Positions 7,221 to 17,017 of a stretch of DNA of 64,000 nucleotides are shown here, in pieces. The stretch's first letter is position 1. Every line of letters begins with the position of its first letter. The notes below the pieces were generated by a model, which was given only the letters and a program-made list of their open reading frames with translations, did no database searches and was not told the DNA's origin. The position numbers were made by a program, and so were the translations under genes. The stretch is from Snuella sedimenti (GTDB lineage Bacteria > Bacteroidota > Bacteroidia > Flavobacteriales > Flavobacteriaceae): positions 366,902 through 430,901 of the forward strand of contig NZ_JAELVQ010000001.1 of NCBI RefSeq assembly GCF_016428595.1, given 5' to 3'.

Positions 7221-8390
7221 ATGCATAGTTTAGAAAATACAAATTTCATGTTTTATACTTCGGATAATGGAACAACCAATATCCAAGTAATTTTAGATGA
7301 TAAGAATGAAACAGTTTGGGTGTCTCAAAATAGCATGGCAGAAATTTTTGATACTACTAAGCAAACGATAAGCTACCATATAAATAATATTTATAAAGAA
7401 GGAGAATTAAATAAATTTTCAACTGTCAAAGAAATTTTGACAGTTCAAAAAGAGGGTAACAGAAATGTTCAGAGAAATATAGAATTTTATAACCTAGACG
7501 CAATAATTTCTGTTGGATATAGAGTTAGTTCTCAAAAAGCCACAATGTTTAGAATTTGGGCAAATAGTGTATTGAAAAACTATTTAGTTAAAGGGTTTGC
7601 TATTGATGACGATAGATTAAAACAAGGTAAAAACCTTTTTGATAAAGATTACTTCGATGAATTAATAGAGATTGTTCGTGAAATACGGGCTTCTGAAAGA
7701 AGGTTTTATCAAAAAGTTACTGACCTATACGCTACTGCTATTGATTATAATCCTAAAGCAGAAATAACTAGATTGTTTTTTGCTACTGTTCAAAATAAAT
7801 TAGAATTTGCTATCACTCATCATACAGCTTCCGAAATCATAAAGTTAAGAGCAAACTCAAAAATGCCCAATATGGGGCTGACTAGTTGGAAAAATGAAAA
7901 AAAAGGCGGTAAAATTTTAAAATCAGATGTTAGTGTTGCTAAAAATTACTTAAAAAAAGAAGAGATTAGCGAATTAAATACATTAGTCAATATGTACTTA
8001 GATTTTGCCGAATTACAAGCTAAAAGAGGTGTAACAATGACCATGGAAGATTGGGCAAATAAATTAGATTCTTTTTTAAGTTTTAATGAATATGACTTAC
8101 TTAAAGACGCTGGCAGAATGCGAAAGGAGGTAGCAAAGAAATTTGCTGAAAAAGAATATGAAAAGTTTAGGGTTATACAGGATAGAGAGTATAAATCTGA
8201 TTTTGATAGAATGGTAGAAGGCGTTAAAAAAGGAAATATACCCAAAGAAAAAGAAATCAAAATTGAAGAACCTTTATCAGATTTCAACAAAAAACTAAAA
8301 CAAGGCTTGAACTTTAACCCTAAAGAAGAAAAGCCTATATCAGCTTTGAGTTTAAAGAGTCTTAAAAAGAAAAGGGATAACAAAGACTAA
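7221..8390 (+). CDS. RhuM family protein
   Basis: This 389-residue protein belongs to the RhuM family: VWVSQNSMAEIFDTTKQTIS and HINNIYKEGEL form a winged-helix-like N-terminal part, followed by FYNLDAIISVGYRVSSQKAT and FRIWANSVLKNYLVKGF, and a long charged C-terminal region with ARGV-like LQAKRGVTMTMEDW. The family was named from a Salmonella pathogenicity island; its molecular role is unknown, and it is frequently carried on islands and near restriction or toxin genes. An in-frame ATG at 7248 is a weaker start. A TACTTTTG -7-like box is at 7173-7180. Confidence 0.85.
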   Translation: MHSLENTNFMFYTSDNGTTNIQVILDDKNETVWVSQNSMAEIFDTTKQTISYHINNIYKEGELNKFSTVKEILTVQKEGNRNVQRNIEFYNLDAIISVGYRVSSQKATMFRIWANSVLKNYLVKGFAIDDDRLKQGKNLFDKDYFDELIEIVREIRASERRFYQKVTDLYATAIDYNPKAEITRLFFATVQNKLEFAITHHTASEIIKLRANSKMPNMGLTSWKNEKKGGKILKSDVSVAKNYLKKEEISELNTLVNMYLDFAELQAKRGVTMTMEDWANKLDSFLSFNEYDLLKDAGRMRKEVAKKFAEKEYEKFRVIQDREYKSDFDRMVEGVKKGNIPKEKEIKIEEPLSDFNKKLKQGLNFNPKEEKPISALSLKSLKKKRDNKD

Positions 8391-8521
8391 TTACGATCAG
8401 TTTTTGAAATCAAGGTTAGAATTATAAATATTACGGAACAACCTAAAGCTGTAAACCAGAACATCCACCCAAGAACTAAGCTTGTTAAAGCTCTTATGTA
8501 GATGTTTTTTAGGTATTCCAT
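8387..8521 (-). CDS. 44-residue membrane microprotein
   Basis: Read on the minus strand, ATG at 8521 opens 44 codons ending in TAG (8387-8389). The protein starts MEYLKNIYIRALTSL and is dominated by two hydrophobic stretches (residues 12-25 and 28-39), ending SKTDRN. The stop overlaps the RhuM stop by 3 bases, tail to tail. I recognise no family; it could be a small island membrane protein or an accidental frame. Strong hydrophobicity with charged ends and the neat packing against RhuM favour a gene. Confidence 0.4.
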   Translation of the reverse strand: MEYLKNIYIRALTSLVLGWMFWFTALGCSVIFIILTLISKTDRN

Positions 8522-8623
8522 AAAATAAAAGTACAAACAAATATTGATGTTAGGTAAATTAATATTTGTTTAATACGCTCATTGAAAGGCAAGAATTTAA
8601 TTTGACTTAGGTCGGTAAGAACT

Positions 8624-8662
8624 CATGTTTATGTGGTTCTGAATTAGTAGAACCCAAACATG
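8624..8662. repeat. Hairpin repeat related to copies at 60 and 61 kb
   Basis: CATGTTTATGTGGTTCT (8624-8640) pairs imperfectly with AGAACCCAAACATG (8649-8662) around an 8-base loop. The arms keep the TGTGGT...ACC-CAAACA pattern of the hairpins at 60229-60263 and 61322-61358, so I treat it as a diverged member of one family. Confidence 0.4.
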
Positions 8663-8772
8663 GATTAGACAACTTGCATACTTCAAAAAAAGCACTATTT
8701 CCAAGTGCGAAAACAAACTTTGCTTACTGGTGTAAACTGATATATAATTCCCAATATACAACATTATTTATT

Positions 8773-8804
8773 CGTTTACAAACGACTACAAACATTTACA
8801 AACG
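8773..8804. repeat. Clustered TTTACAAACG repeats, right copy
   Basis: CGTTTACAAACG at 8773-8784 and CATTTACAAACG at 8793-8804, with ACTACAAAC between, form three TACAAAC units spaced about 10 bases apart. A single copy of the 12-mer lies at 4924-4935. The spacing of one helical turn resembles a protein-binding or recombination site. Confidence 0.35.
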
Positions 8805-8912
8805 ATATTAAATGAGTAGCACCCGATTAAGAACAAAAAGCCTTTTCATATTTGCCATGTCGAAACATAAGAACTCGATAGTATTAACTGTTTAACATTA
8901 AAATAAAACATT

Positions 8913-9245
8913 ATGAACACGCTTAGAAACAAAGTACAGTTGATTGGTAACTTAGGAAATGATCCAGAAATCATCAATCTTGAATCGGGAAAAATGCTGG
9001 CTAAATTTACAATTGCCACAAACGAGCATTACAAAAATGCGAAAGGTGAAAAAATCACCGAAACGCAATGGCATAACATTATAGCTTGGGGAAAAACAGC
9101 TGAAATCATTGAAAAATATGTTTCTAAAGGTAAAGAAGTAGCCATTGAAGGGAAATTAACATCGCGAAGTTATGACGACCAAAACGGTAACAAACGCTAT
9201 ATTACAGAAGTTGTCTGCAATGAACTTTTGATGCTAGGGAAATAA
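8913..9245 (+). CDS. ssb: Single-stranded DNA-binding protein, short form
   Basis: The 110-residue protein is a complete OB fold: MNTLRNKVQLIGNLGNDPEI, FTIATNEHYKN, TQWHNIIAWGKTAEIIEKY, VAIEGKLTSRSY and a final strand YITEVVCNELLML. It binds ssDNA in replication and repair. It ends at LGK and lacks the disordered linker and acidic DDDIPF-type tip through which canonical SSB recruits partners, as in the short paralogues of flavobacteria. It is monocistronic and followed by a strong terminator. Confidence 0.9.
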   Translation: MNTLRNKVQLIGNLGNDPEIINLESGKMLAKFTIATNEHYKNAKGEKITETQWHNIIAWGKTAEIIEKYVSKGKEVAIEGKLTSRSYDDQNGNKRYITEVVCNELLMLGK

Positions 9246-9253
9246 TCCTATAT

Positions 9254-9287
9254 AAAAGCAGGCTCCTTTTAAAGTGAGCCTGCTTTT
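9254..9287. terminator. Bidirectional terminator between ssb and nadB
   Basis: A 12-bp perfect stem (AAAAGCAGGCTC at 9254-9265 with GAGCCTGCTTTT at 9276-9287) is flanked by A- and T-runs, suitable for stopping both ssb (plus) and nadB (minus). Confidence 0.85.
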
Positions 9288-10841
9288 TTATGTATTATCA
9301 ATATTATAATACCCTCCGCTATTTTCCTTTCGCAGTAAAGACTGGTTAATAATAAGGTGCGCTACATTAACCATGTTCCGTAATTCACATAATGACGTTG
9401 TTATTTTAGACTCCCTATATAAATCCTCAACTTCGTTATAAATTAAATCCAACCGCTTTCTAGCTTTTTTTAAACGGCTATTACTCCTAACAATTCCGAC
9501 ATAATTACGCATTAAAGCTTGCAGTTCTTTAAGATTGTGCTGAATTAAGATATGTTCTTTGGGGATAACGGTTCCTTCGTCGTTCCAATCTGGAATAGCT
9601 ACCTGTTTAAACTCAGGCTCTTGTTTACAATGGTACTCAAAAATACTATGTGCATACACTAAAGCTTCTAACAGCGAATTTGAAGCCAATCGGTTTGCAC
9701 CATGCAAGCCCGTTCTAGAACACTCCCCACAAGCAAACAAATTGTTAATGGAGGTTTTTCCTTCTTTATTTACTTCTACACCGCCACACAGATAATGGGA
9801 TGCAGGAACAACTGGAATCCATTGGGTCGCTATATCGATATGTTTTTCTTTACATTTATTGTAAATATTTGGAAAATGCGCTTTAAATGCGTCTACATCT
9901 AAATGGGTGCAGTCTAAAAAAACATGCGTATCACCTGTTTTCTTAAATTCGTTGTCTATACATTGCGACACGATATCTCTGGAAGCAAGCTCAGCTCGTT
10001 CGTCATAATCCAACATAAAGCGATGTCCTTCCTTATTTCTGAGATAGGCTCCAAACCCCCTAACAGCTTCTGAAATTAAAAAAGAGGATTCGCCTTCGGG
10101 CTCATACAAAGCTGTGGGGTGAAACTGCACAAATTCCATATCTTTTACAAGAGCCTTGGCTCTGTATGCCATTGCCACACCATCTCCTGTAGCAATAACC
10201 GGATTTGTTGTATGCCCATAAACACGTCCTATCCCTCCAGACGCCAATAATGTTTCGTCTGCTTTAACTGTAAAAATACGTCCTTGCTTTTGATCTAGCA
10301 CGTATGCACCATAACAAGCATCGTTATCTCCATTAACACCAACTAAATGGTGATTGGTTATTAAATCAATGGCAAAGTGGTGCGGTAAAATTTGAATATT
10401 TTCTAACTGGTGGGCTCTTTGCAGTAACGCCCTTTCAATTTCACGCCCTGTAATATCTTTGTAATGAACTACGCGATGTTCTGAATGCCCCCCTTCTTTA
10501 CCAAGATCGAGTTGACCTGTTTTGGCTATATCAAAATTAGCCCCCCAATACATCAATTCCTTTAGTCGTTGTGGCCCTTCTTTCACTACCATTTCAACAA
10601 CCTCCTTGTTACAAAGCCCATCACCTGCAACTAAGGTATCGTGAATATGCTTTTCAAACGAATCCTTTTCAGCATCCAAAACAACAGCTACACCCCCTTG
10701 AGCATATTTAGTATTCGATTCGTCCTCGTTCGCCTTGGTAACAATAACAACCTTTCTTTCTGGAAATCTTTCCGCTATTTTTACCGAAAAGGTTAAGCCT
10801 GCGATCCCCGAACCAATAACTAAATAATTTGTTGAAACCAT
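9288..10841 (-). CDS. nadB: L-aspartate oxidase NadB
   Basis: This flavoprotein oxidises L-aspartate to iminoaspartate, the first step of de novo NAD synthesis. The FAD dinucleotide fold is at residues 5-36 (GSGIAG at 10-15), GGHSEHRVVH at 117-126 belongs to the substrate/FAD region, and VQFHPTALY, GVEVNKEGKTS and the GLHGANRLASNSLLEALVY signature follow. At 517 residues its length is normal. Its start lies 1 base after the nadA stop, so the two are translationally coupled and form a nadA-nadB operon. Confidence 0.97.
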   Translation of the reverse strand: MVSTNYLVIGSGIAGLTFSVKIAERFPERKVVIVTKANEDESNTKYAQGGVAVVLDAEKDSFEKHIHDTLVAGDGLCNKEVVEMVVKEGPQRLKELMYWGANFDIAKTGQLDLGKEGGHSEHRVVHYKDITGREIERALLQRAHQLENIQILPHHFAIDLITNHHLVGVNGDNDACYGAYVLDQKQGRIFTVKADETLLASGGIGRVYGHTTNPVIATGDGVAMAYRAKALVKDMEFVQFHPTALYEPEGESSFLISEAVRGFGAYLRNKEGHRFMLDYDERAELASRDIVSQCIDNEFKKTGDTHVFLDCTHLDVDAFKAHFPNIYNKCKEKHIDIATQWIPVVPASHYLCGGVEVNKEGKTSINNLFACGECSRTGLHGANRLASNSLLEALVYAHSIFEYHCKQEPEFKQVAIPDWNDEGTVIPKEHILIQHNLKELQALMRNYVGIVRSNSRLKKARKRLDLIYNEVEDLYRESKITTSLCELRNMVNVAHLIINQSLLRKENSGGYYNIDNT

Positions 10842-10842
10842 A

Positions 10843-11769
10843 TTATTTAGACAACTCTAACATACGTTCAATAGGCAATAAAGCACGTTTTCTAACAGCT
10901 TCGGGCACTTCAATTTGAGGGGATTCGTTAAGCAAACAATCGTACAATTTTTGTAGCGTGTTCATTTTCATAAAATGACACTCGCTACAAGCACAGGTGT
11001 TATCTTCGACCGCTGGTGCTGGCACCAACTCTGTATACGGCATCTCTTGTTGCATCTTATGCAAGATCCCTGCTTCTGTAGCAACAATAAACTTTTCTTC
11101 TTGATGTTCCTTTACATAATTTATCATTCCAGAAGTAGACCCTATATAAGTCGCTGTGTTTAAAATATGTTCTTCCGATTCTGGGTGTGCAATAATTTTA
11201 TAATCTGGATACTTTTTATGTAATTCAATCAATTTATCCATAGAGAAGGCCTCATGCACAATACAGCTACCATCCCATAACAATAAATCTCTTCCAGTTT
11301 GCTTACTCACATACTTCCCAAGGTTTTTGTCTGGCGCAAAAATAATAGGAACGTCTTTTGGAACTGATTCCACTATTTTTAGTGCATTAGACGATGTACA
11401 CACAATATCGCTTAAGGCTTTTATTTCAGCCGAGCAGTTTACATAAGTAATCACGACGTGATCTGGATGCTCTTTTGTAAACTTTTCAAAGGCTTCCGGC
11501 GGACATGAATCGGCCAAAGAGCAACCTGCATTTAAATCAGGCAATACAACGGTCTTTGTAGGGTTTAATATTTTTGCGGTTTCTGCCATAAAATGCACAC
11601 CTGCAAAAACAATAATATCGGCGTCTGTTTCTGCTGCCTTTTGCGACAAACCCAAACTATCTCCAACATAATCTGCAATATCCTGTATTTCCGGAACTTG
11701 ATAATAATGAGCCAAAATTACAGCATTCTTTTCCTCTTTAAGCCGTTTTATTTCTTTTACTAAATCCAT
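10843..11769 (-). CDS. nadA: Quinolinate synthase NadA
   Basis: NadA condenses iminoaspartate from NadB with dihydroxyacetone phosphate to give quinolinate. The 308-residue protein has the expected [4Fe-4S] cysteines: C83 (AGCSLADSC), C169 (GSC) and a C259-x-C261-x2-C264 group in the CACSEC motif. [18 protein letters not shown] at 21-38 is the usual N-terminal motif. It is the first gene of the nadA-nadB operon. Confidence 0.97.
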   Translation of the reverse strand: MDLVKEIKRLKEEKNAVILAHYYQVPEIQDIADYVGDSLGLSQKAAETDADIIVFAGVHFMAETAKILNPTKTVVLPDLNAGCSLADSCPPEAFEKFTKEHPDHVVITYVNCSAEIKALSDIVCTSSNALKIVESVPKDVPIIFAPDKNLGKYVSKQTGRDLLLWDGSCIVHEAFSMDKLIELHKKYPDYKIIAHPESEEHILNTATYIGSTSGMINYVKEHQEEKFIVATEAGILHKMQQEMPYTELVPAPAVEDNTCACSECHFMKMNTLQKLYDCLLNESPQIEVPEAVRKRALLPIERMLELSK

Positions 11770-12003
11770 GTTTATATACTTAACTCCTTATTACACAAAT
11801 AAATTACACCTGTGTAAATGCATTAATTATGCAAATATCTTAATTAAAAATTTATTGAAATCACATTGGGTACAAAAATAGCATCAAATTAGGAACCATT
11901 GGCATTTTTTTATTGATTCTTGCACACTTATAAAAAAAAAGACACAATGTTTAACAAAACAAAAATGCCTTTATTACACTAATATTACAAAAATAGTTCT
12001 CTA

Positions 12004-13812
12004 TTAACCTGCAACAACCCGGTCGTGGATTTCTGCATTTAAACCGTCCAAAACTTTTTCACTCGCTTCCAACTCTTTTAAAACAGTCACCTTTATATCT
12101 TCAAAACATGTTTTAATCCCTTCAAACAAATTTTGATAATAGCTTATTCCGCTCTTTAAATTATTGGTAAAAGTCAATAAATACTTTTCTTCCTTCTTAC
12201 TCATATCTGTTTTTAACGCTTCGAATTTGTTTTTCAAAAAGTCAATGTATATATGCAATTCCTTTACAAATAGATTAGGACGATCTACTCGCGATAACAT
12301 ATTAGCCCGACCATAAATATGATCTGTAATGTCTTTTAAGGTCATGATTTTAGAATAATATGCCATATTAGGACCCGGACAAATAGACACGCCTTCTCCT
12401 TCTATTTTTGTATCCATATTGTACTTCAATAATGCAGAAGTTCCCAAACCAACACAGGTACAGGATTTTTCGGTTATTTTATTAAATGCCTTTTTATATT
12501 CACTAACAGGCAATGCTTTTTCTTCTAATGCCTTTATCTTTAAGTACTGGTATTCCCTGGAAGCCGTACACATCCCCTTCTCCTTAAAATCCTTATTGAG
12601 TGCTACAAACTTTTTGGGACAAGAACTCCCTGGCCTACCCTTTTTAATTAAAACTTCTTTTTCAATATCCTTAGTATTATCCCTAAGGTTATTAAAAGGC
12701 ACTCCTAAAGGAGAAATATTACTTAAATACAAATCGTCCTCTTTGGCTTTTACCAACTTTTGCAATGTAGCTTCGTCTACAGTAGTTGCTTCTGGCACCA
12801 ACAAAAAAGGCGTACCCCAACCAACAGAATCCAAGTCGTATTCATCAATTAAAAATTCATGTTCTTCCTGGGTTCCAACACCACCCTGTGCGGATACCTT
12901 AATTTTTAGTGGGTCTTGCGGAACGACACGGCCTTGATTTTTTAATTCTTCATTTAACACACTTTCAATGGACATTCTCAATGCCTCTCGTTTTTCTTTA
13001 AACTCAGCTAAAACTGGCCCCAAAAGATAGCCATCGGTAGCAAAGGCATGCCCTCCACAATTAAGACCAGACTCAATTCTATATTCTGAAACCCACAAAC
13101 CCTTTTTTGCCAAAAACTTCCCTTGTATCAACGCCGATCTGTAATCGCTAACTTTTAAAATAATCCGTTTTTCAAATCCCCCCTTCTCATCTGGGAAAAA
13201 ACTGTCAAACTTTGCCATATAAGCATATAACCTTGGGTTCATCCCTGCCGAAAGCACAACAGAAGAATTTAGTTTACTATTCGCAAACCCTCTTAAAGCT
13301 GCATGAGCATCATTATATTCAACTGGCAACTTTTCATCTTTACGATAATTGTCTTTATCTACCTTAGTCATAATATTAACATCAATGCGACCTTTAGTTA
13401 AGTACCTTGATACCCAGTGTTTGATTTCAGAAATACTACCACCGTTTTCAACAAGTTTTAAGAACTCTTCTTTTATTGTAGCTCCGTCAGGCAGCATGCC
13501 TATATAAGCTTTTACCTCGTCACTCTTCTCCAGAGCCACATTCTTTAATGCTTCAAACTTCTTATCCACCAAATCATTAATAAGGTTTAAGTAAGCCGTT
13601 ATGCGCTGGGCTCTAAAATCATCCATCTTTTCCGTGATTTCATGATACGGAATCTCAAACTTTTTACTATACATTTTCCTTAATTTCTCCAATAAAATAT
13701 CATCAACCAATGAGATTACCGAATCCATACCATATTGGGCCACCTTTAAAGGTGTATCTATTGTGAATCCTATCCCCATAACAGGAATGTGAAATGAATG
13801 TGCATGTTTCAT
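12004..13812 (-). CDS. Conserved flavobacterial protein, possible FMN-type TIM barrel
   Basis: I do not firmly recognise this 602-residue protein. Its N-terminus (HIPVMGIGFTIDTPLKVAQY) and a central segment (KVSAQGGVGTQEEHEF, then SVGWGTPFLLVPEA) resemble nitronate monooxygenase and glutamate-synthase-type TIM barrels, where GGIGT and GTRFL contact FMN phosphate. It also has conserved-looking cysteines (SGLNCGGHAFAT, GSSCPKKF, MCTASREY, KSCTCVGLG, SICPGPN), which could hold an Fe-S cluster or zinc. The C-terminal 100 residues are helical. It is monocistronic, divergent from ppc and next to nadAB. Oxidoreductase is a tentative reading. Confidence 0.4.
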   Translation of the reverse strand: MKHAHSFHIPVMGIGFTIDTPLKVAQYGMDSVISLVDDILLEKLRKMYSKKFEIPYHEITEKMDDFRAQRITAYLNLINDLVDKKFEALKNVALEKSDEVKAYIGMLPDGATIKEEFLKLVENGGSISEIKHWVSRYLTKGRIDVNIMTKVDKDNYRKDEKLPVEYNDAHAALRGFANSKLNSSVVLSAGMNPRLYAYMAKFDSFFPDEKGGFEKRIILKVSDYRSALIQGKFLAKKGLWVSEYRIESGLNCGGHAFATDGYLLGPVLAEFKEKREALRMSIESVLNEELKNQGRVVPQDPLKIKVSAQGGVGTQEEHEFLIDEYDLDSVGWGTPFLLVPEATTVDEATLQKLVKAKEDDLYLSNISPLGVPFNNLRDNTKDIEKEVLIKKGRPGSSCPKKFVALNKDFKEKGMCTASREYQYLKIKALEEKALPVSEYKKAFNKITEKSCTCVGLGTSALLKYNMDTKIEGEGVSICPGPNMAYYSKIMTLKDITDHIYGRANMLSRVDRPNLFVKELHIYIDFLKNKFEALKTDMSKKEEKYLLTFTNNLKSGISYYQNLFEGIKTCFEDIKVTVLKELEASEKVLDGLNAEIHDRVVAG

Positions 13813-14192
13813 ATACTATAAGTAACTTTTTATGCCAACCAACTTAATAATCAGGCATTATTAAAACAGGCAAAATTATTGATCAAGCACAAGACCAACT
13901 ATGACAAATGTCATACTTTAAAAATTACTCCTTCTAATTTATGCAAATGAACAAAAAGCAACCTACCTCACAACGCGCTTATGAAGCATTTAAATCTCGA
14001 TAATTGAGAAAAAGAAAGATTAATTCTTAACATCAAAAAAACCGATTAAAAAGAGACAACGATAATGGCTATTTTTTTAATTATTCTTAATTAGAGTTCA
14101 ATAAACTACAAAAATCGATAAAACTTAATGCATTCTGCAGTCCTTAATTTAAGCTTTATTACTTTTATGGCTAATTTGATCAAATTGATGTT
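13813..14192. other. Divergent intergenic region upstream of ppc
   Basis: This 380-base AT-rich region separates the 602-aa gene (minus) from ppc (plus). It contains a weak dyad, TAATAATCAGGCATTATTA, near 13843-13861 but no ORF or recognisable RNA. It must hold both promoters. Confidence 0.4.
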
Positions 14193-16781
14193 ATGTCTAT
14201 AGAGCCAAAATTAAAACGTTTTAAACAAAGTGTATTGTCTAAATACCAAATATACAATAGTATATTTATGACCTTACCCTTTGATACAATTACAAAAACA
14301 GGTGTTTTGCTGCCTTTATTTCATGAAACTTGCAAAAAAGGGTTTGCTAAAGGTGACGACCCAACAACAATAGTTGACACCTTTTTTAAAAAATACCAAG
14401 CTCGACGCACCAAAGAAAGCCAAATAAATTTATTATTTAGGTTCATTCAATACATTGAAAGACAAGTTGTGTTGTTCGATGCTATTGAAGACGCTGCATT
14501 TCCTGTTGTGAATAACATGGAAGGCATCGGTACTTTAAGAAACCTTAAAGGATCTGCAATTTCTGAAGGCAAACTGGAAGAACTTCGAAAATACCTTGAA
14601 GAATTTAAAGTTCGAATTGTGCTTACTGCACACCCAACTCAATTTTACCCTGGATCTGTTTTAGGGATTATAACAGACTTGACCGAAGCTATTAAAGCAA
14701 ACGATTTAATTAAGATCAACAATTTGTTTGCACAACTAGGAAAAACACCTTTCTTTAAAAGAGAAAAACCGACTCCATATGATGAAGCAGTTAGCCTTAT
14801 ATGGTACTTAGAGAATGTATTTTACCAGTCCTTTGGAAATATTTACAACTACATACAACAAAATGTATACGACGATGGCAAAAAACACAATGAAATTATC
14901 AACATTGGATTTTGGCCGGGAGGTGATCGCGACGGCAACCCATTTGTAAAACCTGACACAACTTTAAAAGTTGCCGAAAAACTCAAACAAGCAGCCCTAA
15001 AAAAATACTATGCAGACCTTAAGGATTTAAGACGCAAGCTTACTTTTAGAGGTGTTGAAGAACGCATTGTACGCTTAGAAACCATACTTTACAATTACAG
15101 TATCAATTTAAATACTGAAGAAACAATTGAATGCCAGGAGCTACTTGTCGAACTACTTAGCATTAGAAAGGTTCTAATAAAAGAACACCAATCGCTATAT
15201 GTTAACGACATTAATAGCCTTATAAACAGAATCCATTTATTTGGCTTCCACTTTGCCACTTTAGATATACGCCAGGACAGCAGAATCCATCATAAAGTCT
15301 TCTCCACCGTAATAGATCATTTAATTGAAACTGGCCATCCTTTAATCCCGGAAAATTATCATGAACTATCAGAAGAAGATCAAATAAAAGTACTTTCTGA
15401 AGTTAAAGATGCCAACATCGACATTAATGCATTTGAAGACGAAATGGTGTTTAACACTTTAAAGACTATCGAGGTTATAAAACAAATTCAAAGCTCTAAT
15501 GGGGAAAAGGGCGCAAATAGATACATTATAAGCAACAACCAAACGGCTTTAAATGTAATGCAACTCTTTTCAATGCTAAAATTAACGGCATTTAAAGAGG
15601 ATTTGACAGTAGACATTGTACCGCTTTTTGAAACCATACCCGATTTAGAAAATGCTCCTAGCGTTATGGAACAACTCTACACAAATCCGGTCTATATGGA
15701 ACATTTAAAAAGCAGGGGCATGAAGCAAACCATAATGCTCGGTTTTTCCGACGGTACCAAAGACGGTGGTTATTTAATGGCCAACTGGGGAATTTTTAAA
15801 GCTAAAGAACTACTTACCGAAATGTCCAGAAAATATGATATTACAGCTATATTCTTTGATGGTCGTGGTGGCCCACCAGCTCGTGGAGGCGGGAAGACAC
15901 ACCAGTTCTACGCTTCATTAGGCCCTACAATTGAAGACAAAGAGGTACAACTTACCATACAAGGACAAACTATTAGTTCTAATTTCGGAACTTTAGATTC
16001 GTCTCAGTACAACCTAGAACAACTTATAAGCTCGGGGATATTAAACCGCTTAGGGAAAGATGAGCATGCTATGTCTGAAGAAGACAAGGCTGTTATGAGC
16101 GATCTTGCCGAAACGAGTTACCAAACCTACAAAGATTTTAAAGGCCACCCTATGTTCATTCCTTATCTGGAACGCATGAGCACTTTAAAATATTACGCTA
16201 AAACCAATATTGGCAGTAGACCTTCTAAACGTTCTAAATCTGACAAATTGATCTTCTCAGATTTACGGGCAATCCCATTTGTTGGTTCCTGGAGTCAATT
16301 AAAACAAAATGTTCCCGGATTTTATGGCGTAGGTACTGCTTTAAAGGCTTATGAAGACAGAGGTGAATTCCATAAAGTAGAGCAGTTATACAAAAACTCT
16401 AAGTTCTTCAAAACCTTGTTAGAAAACAGTATGATGTCCCTAACAAAATCGTTTTTCGACTTAACCAAATACATGTCTAAAGACGAAGAGTTTGGAGCGT
16501 TCTGGAATATTATTTACAACGAGTACACTACCACTAAGAAGCTACTCTTAAAATTAACAGGATACAAAGAGTTAATGGAAAACGAACCTTCAGGTAAAGC
16601 CTCTATCGAGGTCAGGGAATCCATTGTACTGCCTTTGCTTACCATACAGCAATATGCACTCAAAAAGATTCAAGAACTAGAAAAAGAAGGTGTTAAAGAT
16701 ACCGAACAATTAAAGATCTTTGAAAAGATCGTAACACGTTCGCTATTTGGCAATATTAATGCCAGTAGAAACTCTGCTTAA
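14193..16781 (+). CDS. ppc: Phosphoenolpyruvate carboxylase
   Basis: The enzyme carboxylates PEP with bicarbonate to oxaloacetate, the anaplerotic entry to the TCA cycle. All signatures are visible in the 862 residues: TAHPTQ with the catalytic His147, GGDRDGNPFV near 244-253, FATLDIRQDSRIH, GFSDGTKDGGYL, FDGRGGPPARGGGKTH near 556-571 and TIQGQTISSNFG. The C-terminus ends NINASRNSA, close to the usual arginine-asparagine ending. The neighbouring bicarbonate and carbonic-anhydrase block at 27-33 kb could supply its substrate. Confidence 0.95.
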   Translation: MSIEPKLKRFKQSVLSKYQIYNSIFMTLPFDTITKTGVLLPLFHETCKKGFAKGDDPTTIVDTFFKKYQARRTKESQINLLFRFIQYIERQVVLFDAIEDAAFPVVNNMEGIGTLRNLKGSAISEGKLEELRKYLEEFKVRIVLTAHPTQFYPGSVLGIITDLTEAIKANDLIKINNLFAQLGKTPFFKREKPTPYDEAVSLIWYLENVFYQSFGNIYNYIQQNVYDDGKKHNEIINIGFWPGGDRDGNPFVKPDTTLKVAEKLKQAALKKYYADLKDLRRKLTFRGVEERIVRLETILYNYSINLNTEETIECQELLVELLSIRKVLIKEHQSLYVNDINSLINRIHLFGFHFATLDIRQDSRIHHKVFSTVIDHLIETGHPLIPENYHELSEEDQIKVLSEVKDANIDINAFEDEMVFNTLKTIEVIKQIQSSNGEKGANRYIISNNQTALNVMQLFSMLKLTAFKEDLTVDIVPLFETIPDLENAPSVMEQLYTNPVYMEHLKSRGMKQTIMLGFSDGTKDGGYLMANWGIFKAKELLTEMSRKYDITAIFFDGRGGPPARGGGKTHQFYASLGPTIEDKEVQLTIQGQTISSNFGTLDSSQYNLEQLISSGILNRLGKDEHAMSEEDKAVMSDLAETSYQTYKDFKGHPMFIPYLERMSTLKYYAKTNIGSRPSKRSKSDKLIFSDLRAIPFVGSWSQLKQNVPGFYGVGTALKAYEDRGEFHKVEQLYKNSKFFKTLLENSMMSLTKSFFDLTKYMSKDEEFGAFWNIIYNEYTTTKKLLLKLTGYKELMENEPSGKASIEVRESIVLPLLTIQQYALKKIQELEKEGVKDTEQLKIFEKIVTRSLFGNINASRNSA

Positions 16782-16813
16782 TTTGGGTTCTACACATTTT
16801 TGTTAAATTCTAT

Positions 16814-16853
16814 AAAAAAACAATGCCTTCACATGTGAAGGCATTGTTTTTTT
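16814..16853. terminator. Perfect 40-base palindrome, ppc terminator
   Basis: A7 + CAATGCCTTCACA reads symmetrically into TGTGAAGGCATTG + T7 with no loop mismatch. It lies 32 bases past the ppc stop and is a strong intrinsic terminator in both orientations. Confidence 0.9.
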
Positions 16854-17017
16854 ATAATGAGGCCTTTCTTTATTTTAAAAATGCTTCCTCTAATAATCCA
16901 AAAAAATATTTAAGGCCCAGATTGTCGCTTCTATAAAACCTAAAACCCAGTACGCAAAAACCATTTCATTTTGTTTAGTATTGTAGCATTATTCAGCACC
17001 AGACACATCCAAACAAA

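Larger units (their letters stand above)
8522..8912. other. Intergenic region at the right edge of the island
   Basis: No gene is visible. It holds a hairpin (8624-8662), the direct repeat CCAATATACAA (8751-8761) and the CGTTTACAAACG/CATTTACAAACG pair (8773-8804), and then the ssb promoter region. The repeats match those at 4608-4618 and 4924-4935. Confidence 0.5.

Noticed and set aside
16890..16964. 24-residue minus-strand frame with several Trp and aromatic residues between ppc and amtB terminators
   Set aside because: Too short and in a region between two terminators; no sign of a ribosome site. It could be real, but evidence is insufficient.
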